64,000 nt of DNA. Source: Rhizobium lusitanum. Its GTDB lineage: Bacteria; Pseudomonadota; Alphaproteobacteria; Rhizobiales; Rhizobiaceae. The notes under the pieces are model-generated. The model was given only the letters and a program-made list of their open reading frames with translations, was not told where the DNA came from and did not search any database. Location of the stretch: contig NZ_CP050308.1 of NCBI RefSeq assembly GCF_014189535.1, positions 2,393,501-2,457,500 on the forward strand, read 5' to 3'. A program made the translations under genes and the position numbers. Positions 29,032-39,664 of this stretch are shown here, one piece after another (positions within the stretch are counted from its first letter, which is position 1; each line of letters starts with the position of its first letter).

Positions 29032-29988
29032 CTACCTAAGTACCGGCTCTCCATGGAACCGGCGTTGCGACGGCTTCGAGACGCCGAAGCCGACTTCCAT
29101 CATCAAGCGCGGCTTGGTCGTCGGCACGGTGCCCATGTGGAAGCCGAAGGGATCCTCGCCGAAGCCGAAGCCGGCCTTGCCGGTCAGCGTGACGGTGCTG
29201 TCCTTGCCGTAATAGCCGAGAACCTCATCTGCTGGGTGGCCGACCATAAGCGTCAACTGATGCTTCATGGCGCGGCGCCTGTGGCTGCCTTTGACGAAGA
29301 CGTGTGGCCCGGTGCCTTCATCCACATCGACGAGATTGAAGAAGAATTTCAGCATCCGCCAGTCGTCGAGATCGAAATGAAACTTGTCGAGCGAGGCCAT
29401 GCTTCGGTCCGCCTCCGAGGCCTGCGTCGGAAAGCTCCACCAGACGCGGGTGGTAATCACCTCGGCCTGCCCGCCGAGATAATGTTTGGCGACGTCGGTC
29501 AGCAGCGGATCGCGCTGGACCGCCAGGACGGCATCGCAATCGAGAGAGCGCTCGAAGAAATGCCCGCTGAGAAGGGGTCGCCCGAATTGCGTTTCCGCTT
29601 GCGCGTGCTCAGGCGCGATGAATTCGAGTTTACGGTTGAAATTGCCGAAGCAGCCCGTGGTTCGAGCAAACTCGGCAATATCCTGATGGATATTATCCGG
29701 CAGGGTGAGGCCGGAAAACAGCCCGTCTGTCCGCAGCGCGTTGACGACCGCATCGCATTCGATCCCGGTGAACATGGATGTACCGGAAGCGGGGCGCGCC
29801 ACCGGCCGCCTGGTCGCCGCCCAGTGCAGGCGCCGGAACGGCAATGTCCGGGCCAGCAGGAACATGGGCAACCAGGCCGGATTTTCCCTCAAATCCGTCA
29901 GGTAGGTCGGTATTCGGACAGCCATTCGCTTGAAACGGCCACCCTGTCGGGCGATGGACTCCAGGTCATTTGCCGGAGGATTGTGCAT
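29032..29988 (-). CDS. Phytanoyl-CoA dioxygenase (PhyH)-like protein
   Basis: A 318-residue Fe(II)/2-oxoglutarate oxygenase-like protein. The metal pair HFD lies in DKFHFDLDDWRML, followed by FFNLVDVDEGTGPHVFVKGSH. The distal His is in GFHMGTVP and a likely 2-oxoglutarate-binding Arg is in TTKPRLMMEVGF. PhyH relatives hydroxylate small molecules; the substrate here is unknown. The start at 29988 has AAGGA upstream; the frame extending to 30072 is rejected. It is convergent with the bufferin operon (70 bases between stops) and shows no sign of belonging to it. Confidence 0.75.
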   Translation of the reverse strand: MHNPPANDLESIARQGGRFKRMAVRIPTYLTDLRENPAWLPMFLLARTLPFRRLHWAATRRPVARPASGTSMFTGIECDAVVNALRTDGLFSGLTLPDNIHQDIAEFARTTGCFGNFNRKLEFIAPEHAQAETQFGRPLLSGHFFERSLDCDAVLAVQRDPLLTDVAKHYLGGQAEVITTRVWWSFPTQASEADRSMASLDKFHFDLDDWRMLKFFFNLVDVDEGTGPHVFVKGSHRRRAMKHQLTLMVGHPADEVLGYYGKDSTVTLTGKAGFGFGEDPFGFHMGTVPTTKPRLMMEVGFGVSKPSQRRFHGEPVLR

Positions 29989-30487
29989 AGGTATCCTTTC
30001 CGCACATGTGCGAACCCATGACAACAGGCCCAACACCCCTGTTGAATAGTCCGTTAAAGCATACTCATTCATTCAGTGCAGCAAGACGCATGTTGCATTG
30101 CGGCAAATAGAAGCCCGTAGGCCACGGTCAAGGGGCTGAAAATGCACAATCGCGATTCATTCCGAAGAATCGACAGTGCTGACACGCTCCGATTTTACAA
30201 ATATTTTCAATGGCTCACGGATCAGTTGTTAAACGATGTCCGCAGGCCCGATCGCACCGTAGCCGAGACGGCGGACATATCGTGCCATGAACGCAACTGC
30301 GGCATGATTTGTTTGCCATTGCTTAGAACAACATCGCTACGATCATTTGCGGCGAGCGGATAACCGGCGAAGATTGAGACGAACGGTAATGGTTTTTGTC
30401 GACACCTGTCTCGACAGTCTCCTTACAGTCACAATCCTGTTCCGATCATTGGCTAGATGAACGAAAAACTGCAAACGAGGGCCGCAC
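29989..30487. other. Intergenic region
   Basis: This 499-base divergent region between the PhyH-like gene and the DUF1003 gene should hold both promoters. I found no convincing -35/-10 pair, RNA gene or repeat. A 73-codon plus-strand frame at 30142-30363 lacks a recognisable product and a ribosome binding site. Confidence 0.3.
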
Positions 30488-31408
30488 ATGACAGAGACAA
30501 AGACCGTTGATCCGACCGAAGGTATCGTCGACTTCGACGCCGGCGAAGGCGAAGCGGCAACCGTGGTGGAGATGGACGACTATACCAAGAGCCTTGCCCA
30601 GGCGAAGGCCAAGTCGGTCAAGCTCGTCGATGCCATTACCGGCCAAACGCTCAAGAAGAAGGATGCCGTGCACATCGATGACCTCCGCCCCTCGCTGGCG
30701 GATTTCATGCGGTTGAAACATCCCGAACTTCGCGCCGACGACTATATCAGCCGCAAGGCAATGGACGACTATCGCGCCCAATATATCGCCGAGCTGCTGA
30801 CGGACGAGCGCGGCGAGCTTTCGACCCTCGAGGACGAGGTCGTCGAAAGCCTTAAGACGCATGATACGCTCGCCGAGAACATCGAAGAGGATTACGAGGA
30901 TCACCGCTCTATCGGCGACCGCATGGCCGATATCGTCGCCTCCTTCGGCGGCAGCTGGACCTTCATCATTTCCTTCTGTCTGTTCCTGGCCGTGTGGATG
31001 GGCATCAATGTCCTCCTGGGCGAAAACAAGGCTTTCGATGTCTATCCGTTCATTCTGCTCAACCTCATCCTCTCGACGATCGCCGCCCTGCAGGCGCCGA
31101 TCATCATGATGAGCCAGCGGCGGCAGGAAGCAAAAGACCGGCTTCGCGCGCTCAACGACTACAAGGTCAACCTGAAAGCCGAACTGGAAATCCGCCACCT
31201 GCACGAAAAGGTCGACCACCTGCTCAATCGCCAATGGGAGCGGCTCACCGAAATCCAGCAGATCCAGATCGAGATGATGCTGGAACAAGCCAAGGCCGCC
31301 AGCCGCGCAATGAAGGCCAACAAGGCAGTGAAGGCCAAGACCAGCGCATTGAAAGGCTTGTTCACAGGCAAGTCCAAGACGGCGGAGACCGACGATTCGG
31401 AGGAATAG
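30488..31408 (+). CDS. DUF1003 family membrane protein
   Basis: A 306-residue protein with an acidic soluble N-terminal half and two transmembrane segments (WTFIISFCLFLAVWMGINV and PFILLNLILSTIAALQAPII). The DUF1003 hallmark SQRRQEAKDRLRALNDYKVN follows. The C-terminal half is a long charged helix with the EIRHLHEKVDHL repeat typical of the family. A GAGGG ribosome binding site precedes the ATG. The Lys/Glu-rich tail ends in an acidic cluster. Biochemical role is unknown; the family is widely distributed in proteobacteria. Confidence 0.85.
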   Translation: MTETKTVDPTEGIVDFDAGEGEAATVVEMDDYTKSLAQAKAKSVKLVDAITGQTLKKKDAVHIDDLRPSLADFMRLKHPELRADDYISRKAMDDYRAQYIAELLTDERGELSTLEDEVVESLKTHDTLAENIEEDYEDHRSIGDRMADIVASFGGSWTFIISFCLFLAVWMGINVLLGENKAFDVYPFILLNLILSTIAALQAPIIMMSQRRQEAKDRLRALNDYKVNLKAELEIRHLHEKVDHLLNRQWERLTEIQQIQIEMMLEQAKAASRAMKANKAVKAKTSALKGLFTGKSKTAETDDSEE

Positions 31409-31540
31409 GAATGAGGCAGCAGCGTCTAACGGGGCTGGAGAAGCGCATCGTCGGCGACGTTGGCGGTGTCTGGCTCATTGACATCCGCTATCGTTATGAC
31501 ACCGTTCAAGGCGGCATCCTGAACAACGGGTCGAGGCAAA

Positions 31541-31939
31541 ATGAGCGAGCATTCACAGGCCGTTATCACCACCGCCGAAGAGCGACCGCTTGAAGAGTGG
31601 AATGATCCATCTCGTGGCAAAATATCCTGGCACACGCTTTTCAGCAGCGACAGAACCCCAACCGACAGCCTGACGGCAGGCGTCGCCGAGATCGTGCCGG
31701 GCGGAGGTGGCCTTCAGCTCCACCGGCACGAGCAGCCCGAGATCTACTACATACTGGAGGGAACCGGCATCCTCACGGTCGACGGCCGCGAAACGATCGT
31801 CACTGCCGGCACAGCCGTCTTCATCCCCGGCAACGCAGAACACGGCATCCGCAACGATTCCGACGCAAATGTAAAACTGTTCTACGTGTTTCCCACCGGC
31901 TCCTTCGAAGACGTGGTCTATCGCTTTGGGGAGGATTGA
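31541..31939 (+). CDS. Small cupin protein
   Basis: A 132-residue single-domain cupin. Motif 1 is LHRHEQPEIYYILEGTG with metal-binding His-His-Glu, and motif 2 is PGNAEHGIRNDSD with the fourth His. The substrate is not predictable; relatives include dioxygenases, isomerases and sugar-binding proteins. GAGG lies just upstream of the ATG. A 132-base gap separates it from the DUF1003 gene on the same strand. It is the last core gene before the proposed island border. Confidence 0.82.
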   Translation: MSEHSQAVITTAEERPLEEWNDPSRGKISWHTLFSSDRTPTDSLTAGVAEIVPGGGGLQLHRHEQPEIYYILEGTGILTVDGRETIVTAGTAVFIPGNAEHGIRNDSDANVKLFYVFPTGSFEDVVYRFGED

Positions 31940-32031
31940 TAAGTCCGGGTTCTATTGTGGGATTTCAAAGGATTCTAACGAATGGTGCGATAGGGCCGCT
32001 GTGATTGATCGGCTTCGATCTACATCGGCAT

Positions 32032-32054
32032 AAATGGCGAAGAGGGCGGGACTT
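32032..32054. repeat. Degenerate copy of the tRNA-Ser 3' end (attachment-site-like)
   Basis: This 23-base segment matches 34687-34709, the 3' end of tRNA-Ser, at 20 of 23 positions in the same orientation; the three differences are transitions. It sits about 90 bases beyond the stop of the dCTP-deaminase-like gene and marks the far side of an AT-richer segment. The pattern is what integration into a tRNA 3' end leaves behind. Confidence 0.6.
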
Positions 32055-32140
32055 TCGCCTTCTGCCGAGTGTATCTATAGCAACACTAAACATATCGGCA
32101 TCATCGCTACTATCCGTATCTGTTCGATCACGGTATCAAG

Positions 32141-32752
32141 TCAAGGCTTGGTAGCGATCTTAGATAGCGCCGCTAGATCAGGATCACGGTCGAAACGAGA
32201 GACAGTAGGACGCACATCGCCGTAATATTTGCGGGCGTCGCCGTTCAGATACCCAAGTTCTTTAGCCATACTGTACAGACGTAATTGGACGAGGCGACTT
32301 CCAACCACGAGTTCGAGTGGCGTATTGCTATGGTTCGCCAGTTCGAGAGAAATGCAACCGCGATATCCCGGCTGCAACATCGTATTAAGCTGGATTCCGA
32401 GGCGAGCGTAGCTTGAGCGAACAATGACGTCACCAAAAACATTTGACGGCAAACAAACGTATTCCAAGGTATTCGCTAGAGCGATTTGATTCGGATAGAG
32501 TATGAAGCGCTCACCCAGATCGCGGCGAGTACCTTGGAAGTGCCGCTCGGCCCCACGCGATCCGTCGCCGTCTCCATCTACGCCTATAAATGCTTTCCTG
32601 CTAAGGATTGATACCAGAAAATCGTATCCCAGCCGTAGGTCAACGGAGACCGCTCCAACTTGATTGTTCTCCAATAGAGGTTCAATGAAAAGGGAGTTCG
32701 GATCGTCGGCCTTGAGAAGAACATCTATATCTGCCTTATCAAGGATTTCCAT
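32141..32752 (-). CDS. dCTP deaminase/dUTPase-fold protein
   Basis: A 203-residue protein of the Dcd/dUTPase superfamily. Recognisable stretches are GAVSVDLRLGYDFLV, LYPNQIALANTLEYVCLPSN, VIVRSSYARLG and PGYRGCISLELANHSNTP, ending with LVVGSRLVQLRL. The RSS-x-AR nucleotide-binding motif and the Glu of SLE are kept, so activity on a deoxynucleotide is plausible. By eye the loop between them is slightly shorter than in housekeeping Dcd. It is not the normal dcd locus and lies in an island-like operon, overlapping the zincin gene by 14 bases. Phage-defence dCTP deaminases deplete dCTP on infection; that role here is inference. Confidence 0.8.
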   Translation of the reverse strand: MEILDKADIDVLLKADDPNSLFIEPLLENNQVGAVSVDLRLGYDFLVSILSRKAFIGVDGDGDGSRGAERHFQGTRRDLGERFILYPNQIALANTLEYVCLPSNVFGDVIVRSSYARLGIQLNTMLQPGYRGCISLELANHSNTPLELVVGSRLVQLRLYSMAKELGYLNGDARKYYGDVRPTVSRFDRDPDLAALSKIATKP

Positions 32753-33773
32753 TTTTCCACCTTTCACCGATGTCGAAATTCCGAATACTTTTCTCCACTA
32801 GGTCGTTTACTATTCGAACCACTTCTTTAGGTGACTGGCCTATCCACACGCCTGTCTGTTGCTGCCGCTTGTCTTCCATATATTCGAATCCCGACACGTA
32901 AACGCCGTGAATTTCATTGGGTGATGAAAAAGTAACGGGGCGCATATTGTCGAAGTATTTAGCGACGTTCGGCCTGTGATAGCGAACTTGTAAGGATGGC
33001 ATCCCGAGTTGATTTAGTGCTTGTTGAAAGGCATCTATCAGAACATTCAGTGTTCCCGATAGAAAATCAGAGACAAGAGCCCTTCTCGCAACTGTCGCCG
33101 GGTGAGTGAAAGAGGCTGGCTGAACCCCGGCGAGGAGCATGAGAAGGCCGGTTGACACCTCGCCACAATAACTTGCGGCAAACAAATCCGCAAAATGCTC
33201 TCGGAGATGATTGAGAACTACCATCGGTTGCGGCGGGGTGGGATTCATACTCATCAACACAATCTCGCTCACTCGATTGGTCATGTCGATGAAGTGGCCT
33301 AATTCGTGATACAACGGGATCGCGAATAGTGGCTTTGATCGGTAAAGGCGAGGAAAAGCGATCTGGATCAACGAGTATTGATTTGTGGGTAATTGGAAAC
33401 CAGGAATCGCATTCGCAACGAACTTCCAAATACCTTTTGAGGGCCTAAAATAAAAATTTTGATCATCTAAAAGTGCAGTAGTTATGATATCGTTCTTGTG
33501 TCCCCAGTCAGCTAGAGCAAGTTTGAGACTGAAAACGACCTCGTATGGAACCTCCCCAGAAACGCTACCGCTCAAGAACATCTGCTCGCTGAACAAAATT
33601 CGGCGAACTTCCATGATAATAGGTGATGAAATCGTTGCTTCATTCTGATTAATATAATCGATCAAGCTAATAAGCGAATCTGAGTGATCCAGCAGCGGCC
33701 TCTCAAAATAGCTGGATCGCTTTATCTTAACCAATTGATCTCGTATAAGACAAAGATCATCAATTGCGAACAT
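32739..33773 (-). CDS. HELGH metallopeptidase-like protein of unknown function
   Basis: A 344-residue protein with no family I recognise overall. The core shows PLYHELGHFIDMTN, an HExxH zinc-binding motif at about residue 180, and about 35 residues later NHLREHFADLFAASY, whose Glu/His-Asp could supply the third ligand. The N-terminal 150 residues look helical without signal peptide or membrane segments, so the protein is probably cytoplasmic. It overlaps the upstream small gene and the downstream dCTP-deaminase-like gene by 14 bases each. Composition is AT-richer than the surrounding core. A protease activated by, or acting on, a partner of the operon is one possibility. Confidence 0.7.
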   Translation of the reverse strand: MFAIDDLCLIRDQLVKIKRSSYFERPLLDHSDSLISLIDYINQNEATISSPIIMEVRRILFSEQMFLSGSVSGEVPYEVVFSLKLALADWGHKNDIITTALLDDQNFYFRPSKGIWKFVANAIPGFQLPTNQYSLIQIAFPRLYRSKPLFAIPLYHELGHFIDMTNRVSEIVLMSMNPTPPQPMVVLNHLREHFADLFAASYCGEVSTGLLMLLAGVQPASFTHPATVARRALVSDFLSGTLNVLIDAFQQALNQLGMPSLQVRYHRPNVAKYFDNMRPVTFSSPNEIHGVYVSGFEYMEDKRQQQTGVWIGQSPKEVVRIVNDLVEKSIRNFDIGERWKNGNP

Positions 33774-34083
33774 CTACACCTTCAACGCGCATCAGAAATT
33801 TGTTCGCAATTTCAGGGCTTATTTTTTCGAAACTGTCAACTGACTTCGCAGAGTCAAAGAGGTCGACTTGGTCGATTAGATCGAATGCCAAGCTTATCGC
33901 TTCAGGCGATACCGCCGAGTTAGCCTTAGTGATGTCTGCAGCAACGGATTTAGCTTCAGTCAAAATCCGAACAACATAACTCTTCAACGAAGGCGGCACT
34001 TCTTGGTTACCAGCAACCATTGAGAGTGCAACACAAAATAAGTTGAGATCGTCCCGTTCGACGGGTCTGACAGCTGCCAACAT
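33760..34083 (-). CDS. Small protein of unknown function, first gene of the island operon
   Basis: A 107-residue soluble, mostly helical acidic protein with no recognisable domain or cysteine motif. It starts at ATG 34083 behind a strong AGGAGG. The stop overlaps the start of the metallopeptidase-like gene by 14 bases, so it is almost certainly the leader gene of the operon. It could be a regulator, immunity or sensor component, but nothing in the sequence shows which. Confidence 0.65.
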   Translation of the reverse strand: MLAAVRPVERDDLNLFCVALSMVAGNQEVPPSLKSYVVRILTEAKSVAADITKANSAVSPEAISLAFDLIDQVDLFDSAKSVDSFEKISPEIANKFLMRVEGVDVRN

Positions 34084-34686
34084 GGAAACCTCCTGATGGG
34101 ATACGAAATCCCGCTACATAGTCGCCTGGCGAATCGAAGCACGGCTGCCGCTATCGATGATTTAACACCCGAGTCAACAGCTTTCAACGCAATTCTCGCA
34201 TTTTTCTGTTGACAGTCCGTAAACTCTTAAAAAGCGACTTCAGTTCCAAGTCCTAATGTTCGAAGCCTTCTCCAGGCTGAATTTCGATAGCTTGAAGACC
34301 AACATCTCGAGAAAGAGTTGGCGCTACCAGCACTCGCAGACTTAGATGCCAGATGTAGCGCTACGGGAGTTCGAGCAGATTAGTATCTATCGGATCGCAT
34401 AGCGAGGGAGCAGAGCGCCTGGAGATATTGGTTATTGGGGTTGGTTAACGACCCGTTTCACATCTCTCTCCTGCGGTTTTTTTTCTGAGCCCAAGCTGCT
34501 TTTGTTGTCAATCCATTTAACGGGGACGACGAAGGCTGATGAACGACGCGTCTTCCTGATATCAGGTCATGGTTAGCGCCCGCGACCCAAAAGTGCCTGC
34601 AGAGTGGCCCAAACTGATAACTGCAACAGCGGCCAAACCGAACGAAAGATAGTAAAAATAGGGGGAACACTGCCAACTAACGCCCA
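34084..34686. other. Non-coding part of the island, upstream of its operon
   Basis: About 600 AT-rich bases between the operon start and tRNA-Ser. A TTGACT (minus strand, 34172-34177) could be a -35 element for the operon, but no good -10 is seen. No integrase, insertion sequence end or RNA gene was recognised; short open frames here look spurious. Confidence 0.35.
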
Positions 34687-34709
34687 AAATGGCGGAGAGG
34701 GTGGGATTT
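34687..34709. repeat. tRNA-Ser 3'-end copy of the attachment-like repeat
   Basis: Intact member of the pair with 32032-32054 (20/23 identical). It covers the encoded CCA end, acceptor strand and part of the T-arm of tRNA-Ser, the usual attB position for tyrosine-recombinase elements. Confidence 0.58.
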
Positions 34710-34779
34710 GAACCCACGATGCCCTTGCAGGCATGCCGCATTTCGAGTGCGGTGCATTCGACCACTCTGCCACCTCTCC
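34690..34779 (-). tRNA. tRNA-Ser (anticodon CGA)
   Basis: The reverse complement of this 90-base segment gives a class II tRNA. It has acceptor GGAGAGG pairing with CCTCTCC, a long variable arm (GCATGCCTGCAAGGGCATC), T-arm GGGTTCAAATCCC and an encoded CCA. The anticodon stem CCGCA/TGCGG encloses CTCGAAA, giving anticodon CGA (reads UCG). Confidence 0.96.
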
Positions 34780-34814
34780 GGTTATGCTGGTCGGCGCTTG
34801 TTGGCGCGGCGTTC

Positions 34815-34843
34815 TCATAGCGAGAGAAGGATGGGATGGCAAG
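34815..34843 (-). promoter_or_regulatory. Promoter of tRNA-Ser
   Basis: On the minus strand CTTGCC (34838-34843) and CTATGA (34815-34820) are separated by exactly 17 bases. This closely matches the rhizobial housekeeping consensus CTTGAC-N17-CTATAT and lies about 36 bases upstream of the tRNA. Confidence 0.68.
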
Positions 34844-34873
34844 GGTGAATATTCAAGCTTTTCATCCTTTTGC

Positions 34874-34902
34874 CTTGACAGATTTGAGACCCTTATGTAT
34901 CC
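34874..34902 (+). promoter_or_regulatory. Promoter of rplU-rpmA
   Basis: CTTGAC at 34874-34879 is a perfect rhizobial -35, followed after 17 bases by GTATCC, a weaker -10. The leader to rplU would be about 175 bases, room for control, but no structure was recognised. Confidence 0.5.
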
Positions 34903-35083
34903 CCGCAACGCAATAGGTGTGGATAAGTCCGTGCCTTGGCCGCCTCGCTCTGTGCGGGGCTTCACCGGCAGATCTTTCTTGAGGCCGCAAGCCTTTGAAA
35001 TCCCTGCTAAGTTTCGACTGATAAAAAGACGGCCGCTTGTCCCTCGGGACAAGAGAGCTGGAACGAACATGAAAGGATAAAAA

Positions 35084-35401
35084 ATGTTCGCAGTCATCAA
35101 GACCGGCGGTAAACAGTACCGTGTGGCAGCCAACGACGTGCTGACCATCGAAAAGCTGGAAGTCACCGCCGGCGACATCGTAGAATTCACCGAAGTCCTT
35201 GTTATCGGCGAAGGCGCCGACGCTGCGATCGGTGCTCCCTTCGTTCAGGGCGCTTCCGTCAAGGCTGAAGTAGTCGAGCACAACCGCGCAAAGAAGGTCA
35301 TCGCCTTCAAGAAGCGTCGTCGTCAGAACTCGAAGCGTTCGCGCGGCCATCGCCAGCATCACACGGTCGTCCGTATCACGGACATCGTGGCTGCCAAGTA
35401 A
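35084..35401 (+). CDS. rplU: 50S ribosomal protein L21
   Basis: L21 of 105 residues, slightly longer than the E. coli protein, as in other rhizobia. It begins [14 protein letters not shown] and carries [19 protein letters not shown], the conserved RNA-binding tail region. AAAGGA lies five bases upstream of the ATG; a three-codon frame (ATG AAA GGA TAA, 35070-35081) overlaps this site. It is followed 32 bases later by rpmA, the usual gene pair. Confidence 0.97.
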   Translation: MFAVIKTGGKQYRVAANDVLTIEKLEVTAGDIVEFTEVLVIGEGADAAIGAPFVQGASVKAEVVEHNRAKKVIAFKKRRRQNSKRSRGHRQHHTVVRITDIVAAK

Positions 35402-35433
35402 GATCACGGGACAAGGTTTAAAGGAGAACTCCA

Positions 35434-35703
35434 ATGGCACACAAAAAAGCTGGCGGTTCGTCGCGTAACGGTCGCGATTCGCAATCCAAGCGCCTTGGCG
35501 TGAAGAAGTTCGGTGGCGAGAATGTCATCGCCGGCAACATTATCGTGCGTCAGCGCGGTACCGAGTGGCATCCGGGCACCAATGTTGGTCTCGGCAAAGA
35601 TCACACCATTTTTGCGCTTACGGCGGGCAATGTGAACTACCGTACGAAGGCCAATGGCCGCGTGTACGTATCTGTCATGCCGAAAGCAGAAGCAGCGGAA
35701 TAA
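35434..35703 (+). CDS. rpmA: 50S ribosomal protein L27
   Basis: L27 of 89 residues, starting [20 protein letters not shown], the conserved N-terminus that reaches the peptidyl-transferase centre. It then has [16 protein letters not shown]. No N-terminal cleavable extension is present, unlike in Firmicutes. A GGAGAA ribosome binding site is seen. It is co-transcribed with rplU and ends at the terminator at 35768. Confidence 0.97.
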   Translation: MAHKKAGGSSRNGRDSQSKRLGVKKFGGENVIAGNIIVRQRGTEWHPGTNVGLGKDHTIFALTAGNVNYRTKANGRVYVSVMPKAEAAE

Positions 35704-35767
35704 ACCGGTAGCGCTCAAAAACAGCCGGTGTCTCATTGACCCGGCTGACGCATCAGGTTCAGTCAAG

Positions 35768-35802
35768 AAAAGGGGAGATGGGACACCATCTCCCCTTTTT
35801 CT
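35768..35802 (+). terminator. Rho-independent terminator after rpmA
   Basis: A long hairpin, AAAGGGGAGATGG paired with CCATCTCCCCTTT around a short loop, is followed by a T-rich run. It ends the rplU-rpmA transcript upstream of the acetyltransferase gene. Confidence 0.85.
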
Positions 35803-35825
35803 TTACCCTCAAGGAGGACTGAACC

Positions 35826-36461
35826 ATGCAAGGCGAATTGTTAAGGGAAGACCAATCAAGGTCTCCCGAAGAACGGCTGAGGCCGGAGCGGTTAAGGACC
35901 GATTGCCCTGTCTTGTTATCGGAAAGGCTCGTTCTGCGCGCGCCTCACGAAGAAGACATTGACGCCCTTGCCCATCTTGCCAACAATGCCAACGTCGCCA
36001 CTATGGTATCGCGTATGCCGCATCCGTATACGACCAATGATGCCGCCGATTTCGTGCGACGCACGAAACTTGGCGAGATTGGCAAGTGCGTCTATGCGAT
36101 TACCAAAGCCGAAAACGGCGCCTTTCTCGGTTGCTGCGGCGTCGAACCGACGGCCGATCCAAACACCGTCGAGATCGGATATTGGCTGGGCGAGCCCTAT
36201 TGGAACCAGGGCTATACGACGGAAGCCGCCCATGCCCTGATCGACATGGTCTTCCGCACACGTGAAAACGTCGCCCAGATCGACGCTCGTTGCCGAGTCA
36301 TGAACGTCGCTTCGAGACGGGTCGTGCAGAAGTGCGGCTTCCAGTTCCAGGGATCCGGCCTTGCCGCCTCGCTGGCGCTCGGCAGCACGGTATCGGTCGA
36401 ATGGTACCGGCTCGATCGCAAGACCTGGATATCGCTGAGAAGCTGGGGAGGTCTGAGATGA
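35826..36461 (+). CDS. GNAT family N-acetyltransferase (RimJ-like)
   Basis: A 211-residue GNAT protein. After a ~30-residue leader it has the usual RLVLRAPHEEDIDAL opening, IGYWLGEPYWNQGYTTEAAH containing the acetyl-CoA-binding region, and ARCRVMNVASRRVVQKCGF typical of RimJ/RimL relatives. The substrate (protein N-terminus, antibiotic or small amine) is unknown. AAGGAGG precedes the ATG. It overlaps the next GNAT gene by four bases, and the two are co-translated. Confidence 0.88.
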   Translation: MQGELLREDQSRSPEERLRPERLRTDCPVLLSERLVLRAPHEEDIDALAHLANNANVATMVSRMPHPYTTNDAADFVRRTKLGEIGKCVYAITKAENGAFLGCCGVEPTADPNTVEIGYWLGEPYWNQGYTTEAAHALIDMVFRTRENVAQIDARCRVMNVASRRVVQKCGFQFQGSGLAASLALGSTVSVEWYRLDRKTWISLRSWGGLR

Positions 36462-37045
36462 ACGCCCTCGCCCTCAACCGCCGCGACGTCAGGCCCCTGA
36501 CGCCCGGACCGACGCCGGTCATCCAGACGGGACGGCTGACATTGCGGCCGCATCGGCTGAGCGATGCCGATGCGATCACGGAATCCCTGTCGGATTTCGC
36601 TGTTACCCGCATGCTGGCCCGCGTGCCGACACCTTATGATCGGCAGGATGCGCTGGACTGGCTGGTCCAGCAAACCTCCGGCCTCGGCACCGACTGGAAG
36701 CTGGCCATCACCGAGAAGGACGATGTCCATATCGGCATGGTCGGTATCGATCTTAGGCACGGCCGCTGGCATCTCGGCTACTGGCTGAACCGCTACTACT
36801 GGCGGCGCGGCATCATGGGCGAGGCGGTCGCGGCCACTCTCGAACGCTTTGCCCGCCGCATGCCCGACGTCGCGGTGTTCTCCGGCATCTTTGCCGACAA
36901 CCCGGCCTCGTTGAAGCTGCAGCAGAAGCTCGGCTTCGAGATCATCGGTTGCTCGGAGGTCTACAGCTTTGCCCGCAACACCATGGTTCCGCATATCGAA
37001 ACCGTGCTGAAGCCGGGCGCGCTGCGAGCCCCGCGGGCGATGTGA
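36458..37045 (+). CDS. GNAT family N-acetyltransferase
   Basis: A 195-residue GNAT protein with TGRLTLRPHRLSDADAITE, HLGYWLNRYYWRRGIMGEA and NPASLKLQQKLGFEIIG. It is a paralogue of the preceding gene. The ATG at 36458 overlaps the upstream stop (ATGA), so the true start is there and not at the in-frame ATG 36290 inside the first gene. Substrate unknown. Confidence 0.86.
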   Translation: MNALALNRRDVRPLTPGPTPVIQTGRLTLRPHRLSDADAITESLSDFAVTRMLARVPTPYDRQDALDWLVQQTSGLGTDWKLAITEKDDVHIGMVGIDLRHGRWHLGYWLNRYYWRRGIMGEAVAATLERFARRMPDVAVFSGIFADNPASLKLQQKLGFEIIGCSEVYSFARNTMVPHIETVLKPGALRAPRAM

Positions 37046-37059
37046 AGTCTTCAAAATCA

Positions 37060-37086
37060 GTCATCGCCGGTTCCGCCGGCGATGAC
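37060..37086 (+). terminator. Hairpin after the GNAT pair, possible terminator
   Basis: Perfect 11-base inverted repeat GTCATCGCCGG / CCGGCGATGAC around TTCCG, 15 bases after the stop. There is no T run, so termination efficiency is uncertain. Confidence 0.4.

Positions 37087-39656
<2,570 letters not shown>

Positions 39657-39664
<8 letters not shown>

Noticed and set aside
31940..34689. Integrase or insertion sequence within the tRNA-Ser island
   Set aside because: All frames on both strands were read; none resembles a recombinase or transposase and no terminal inverted repeats were seen.
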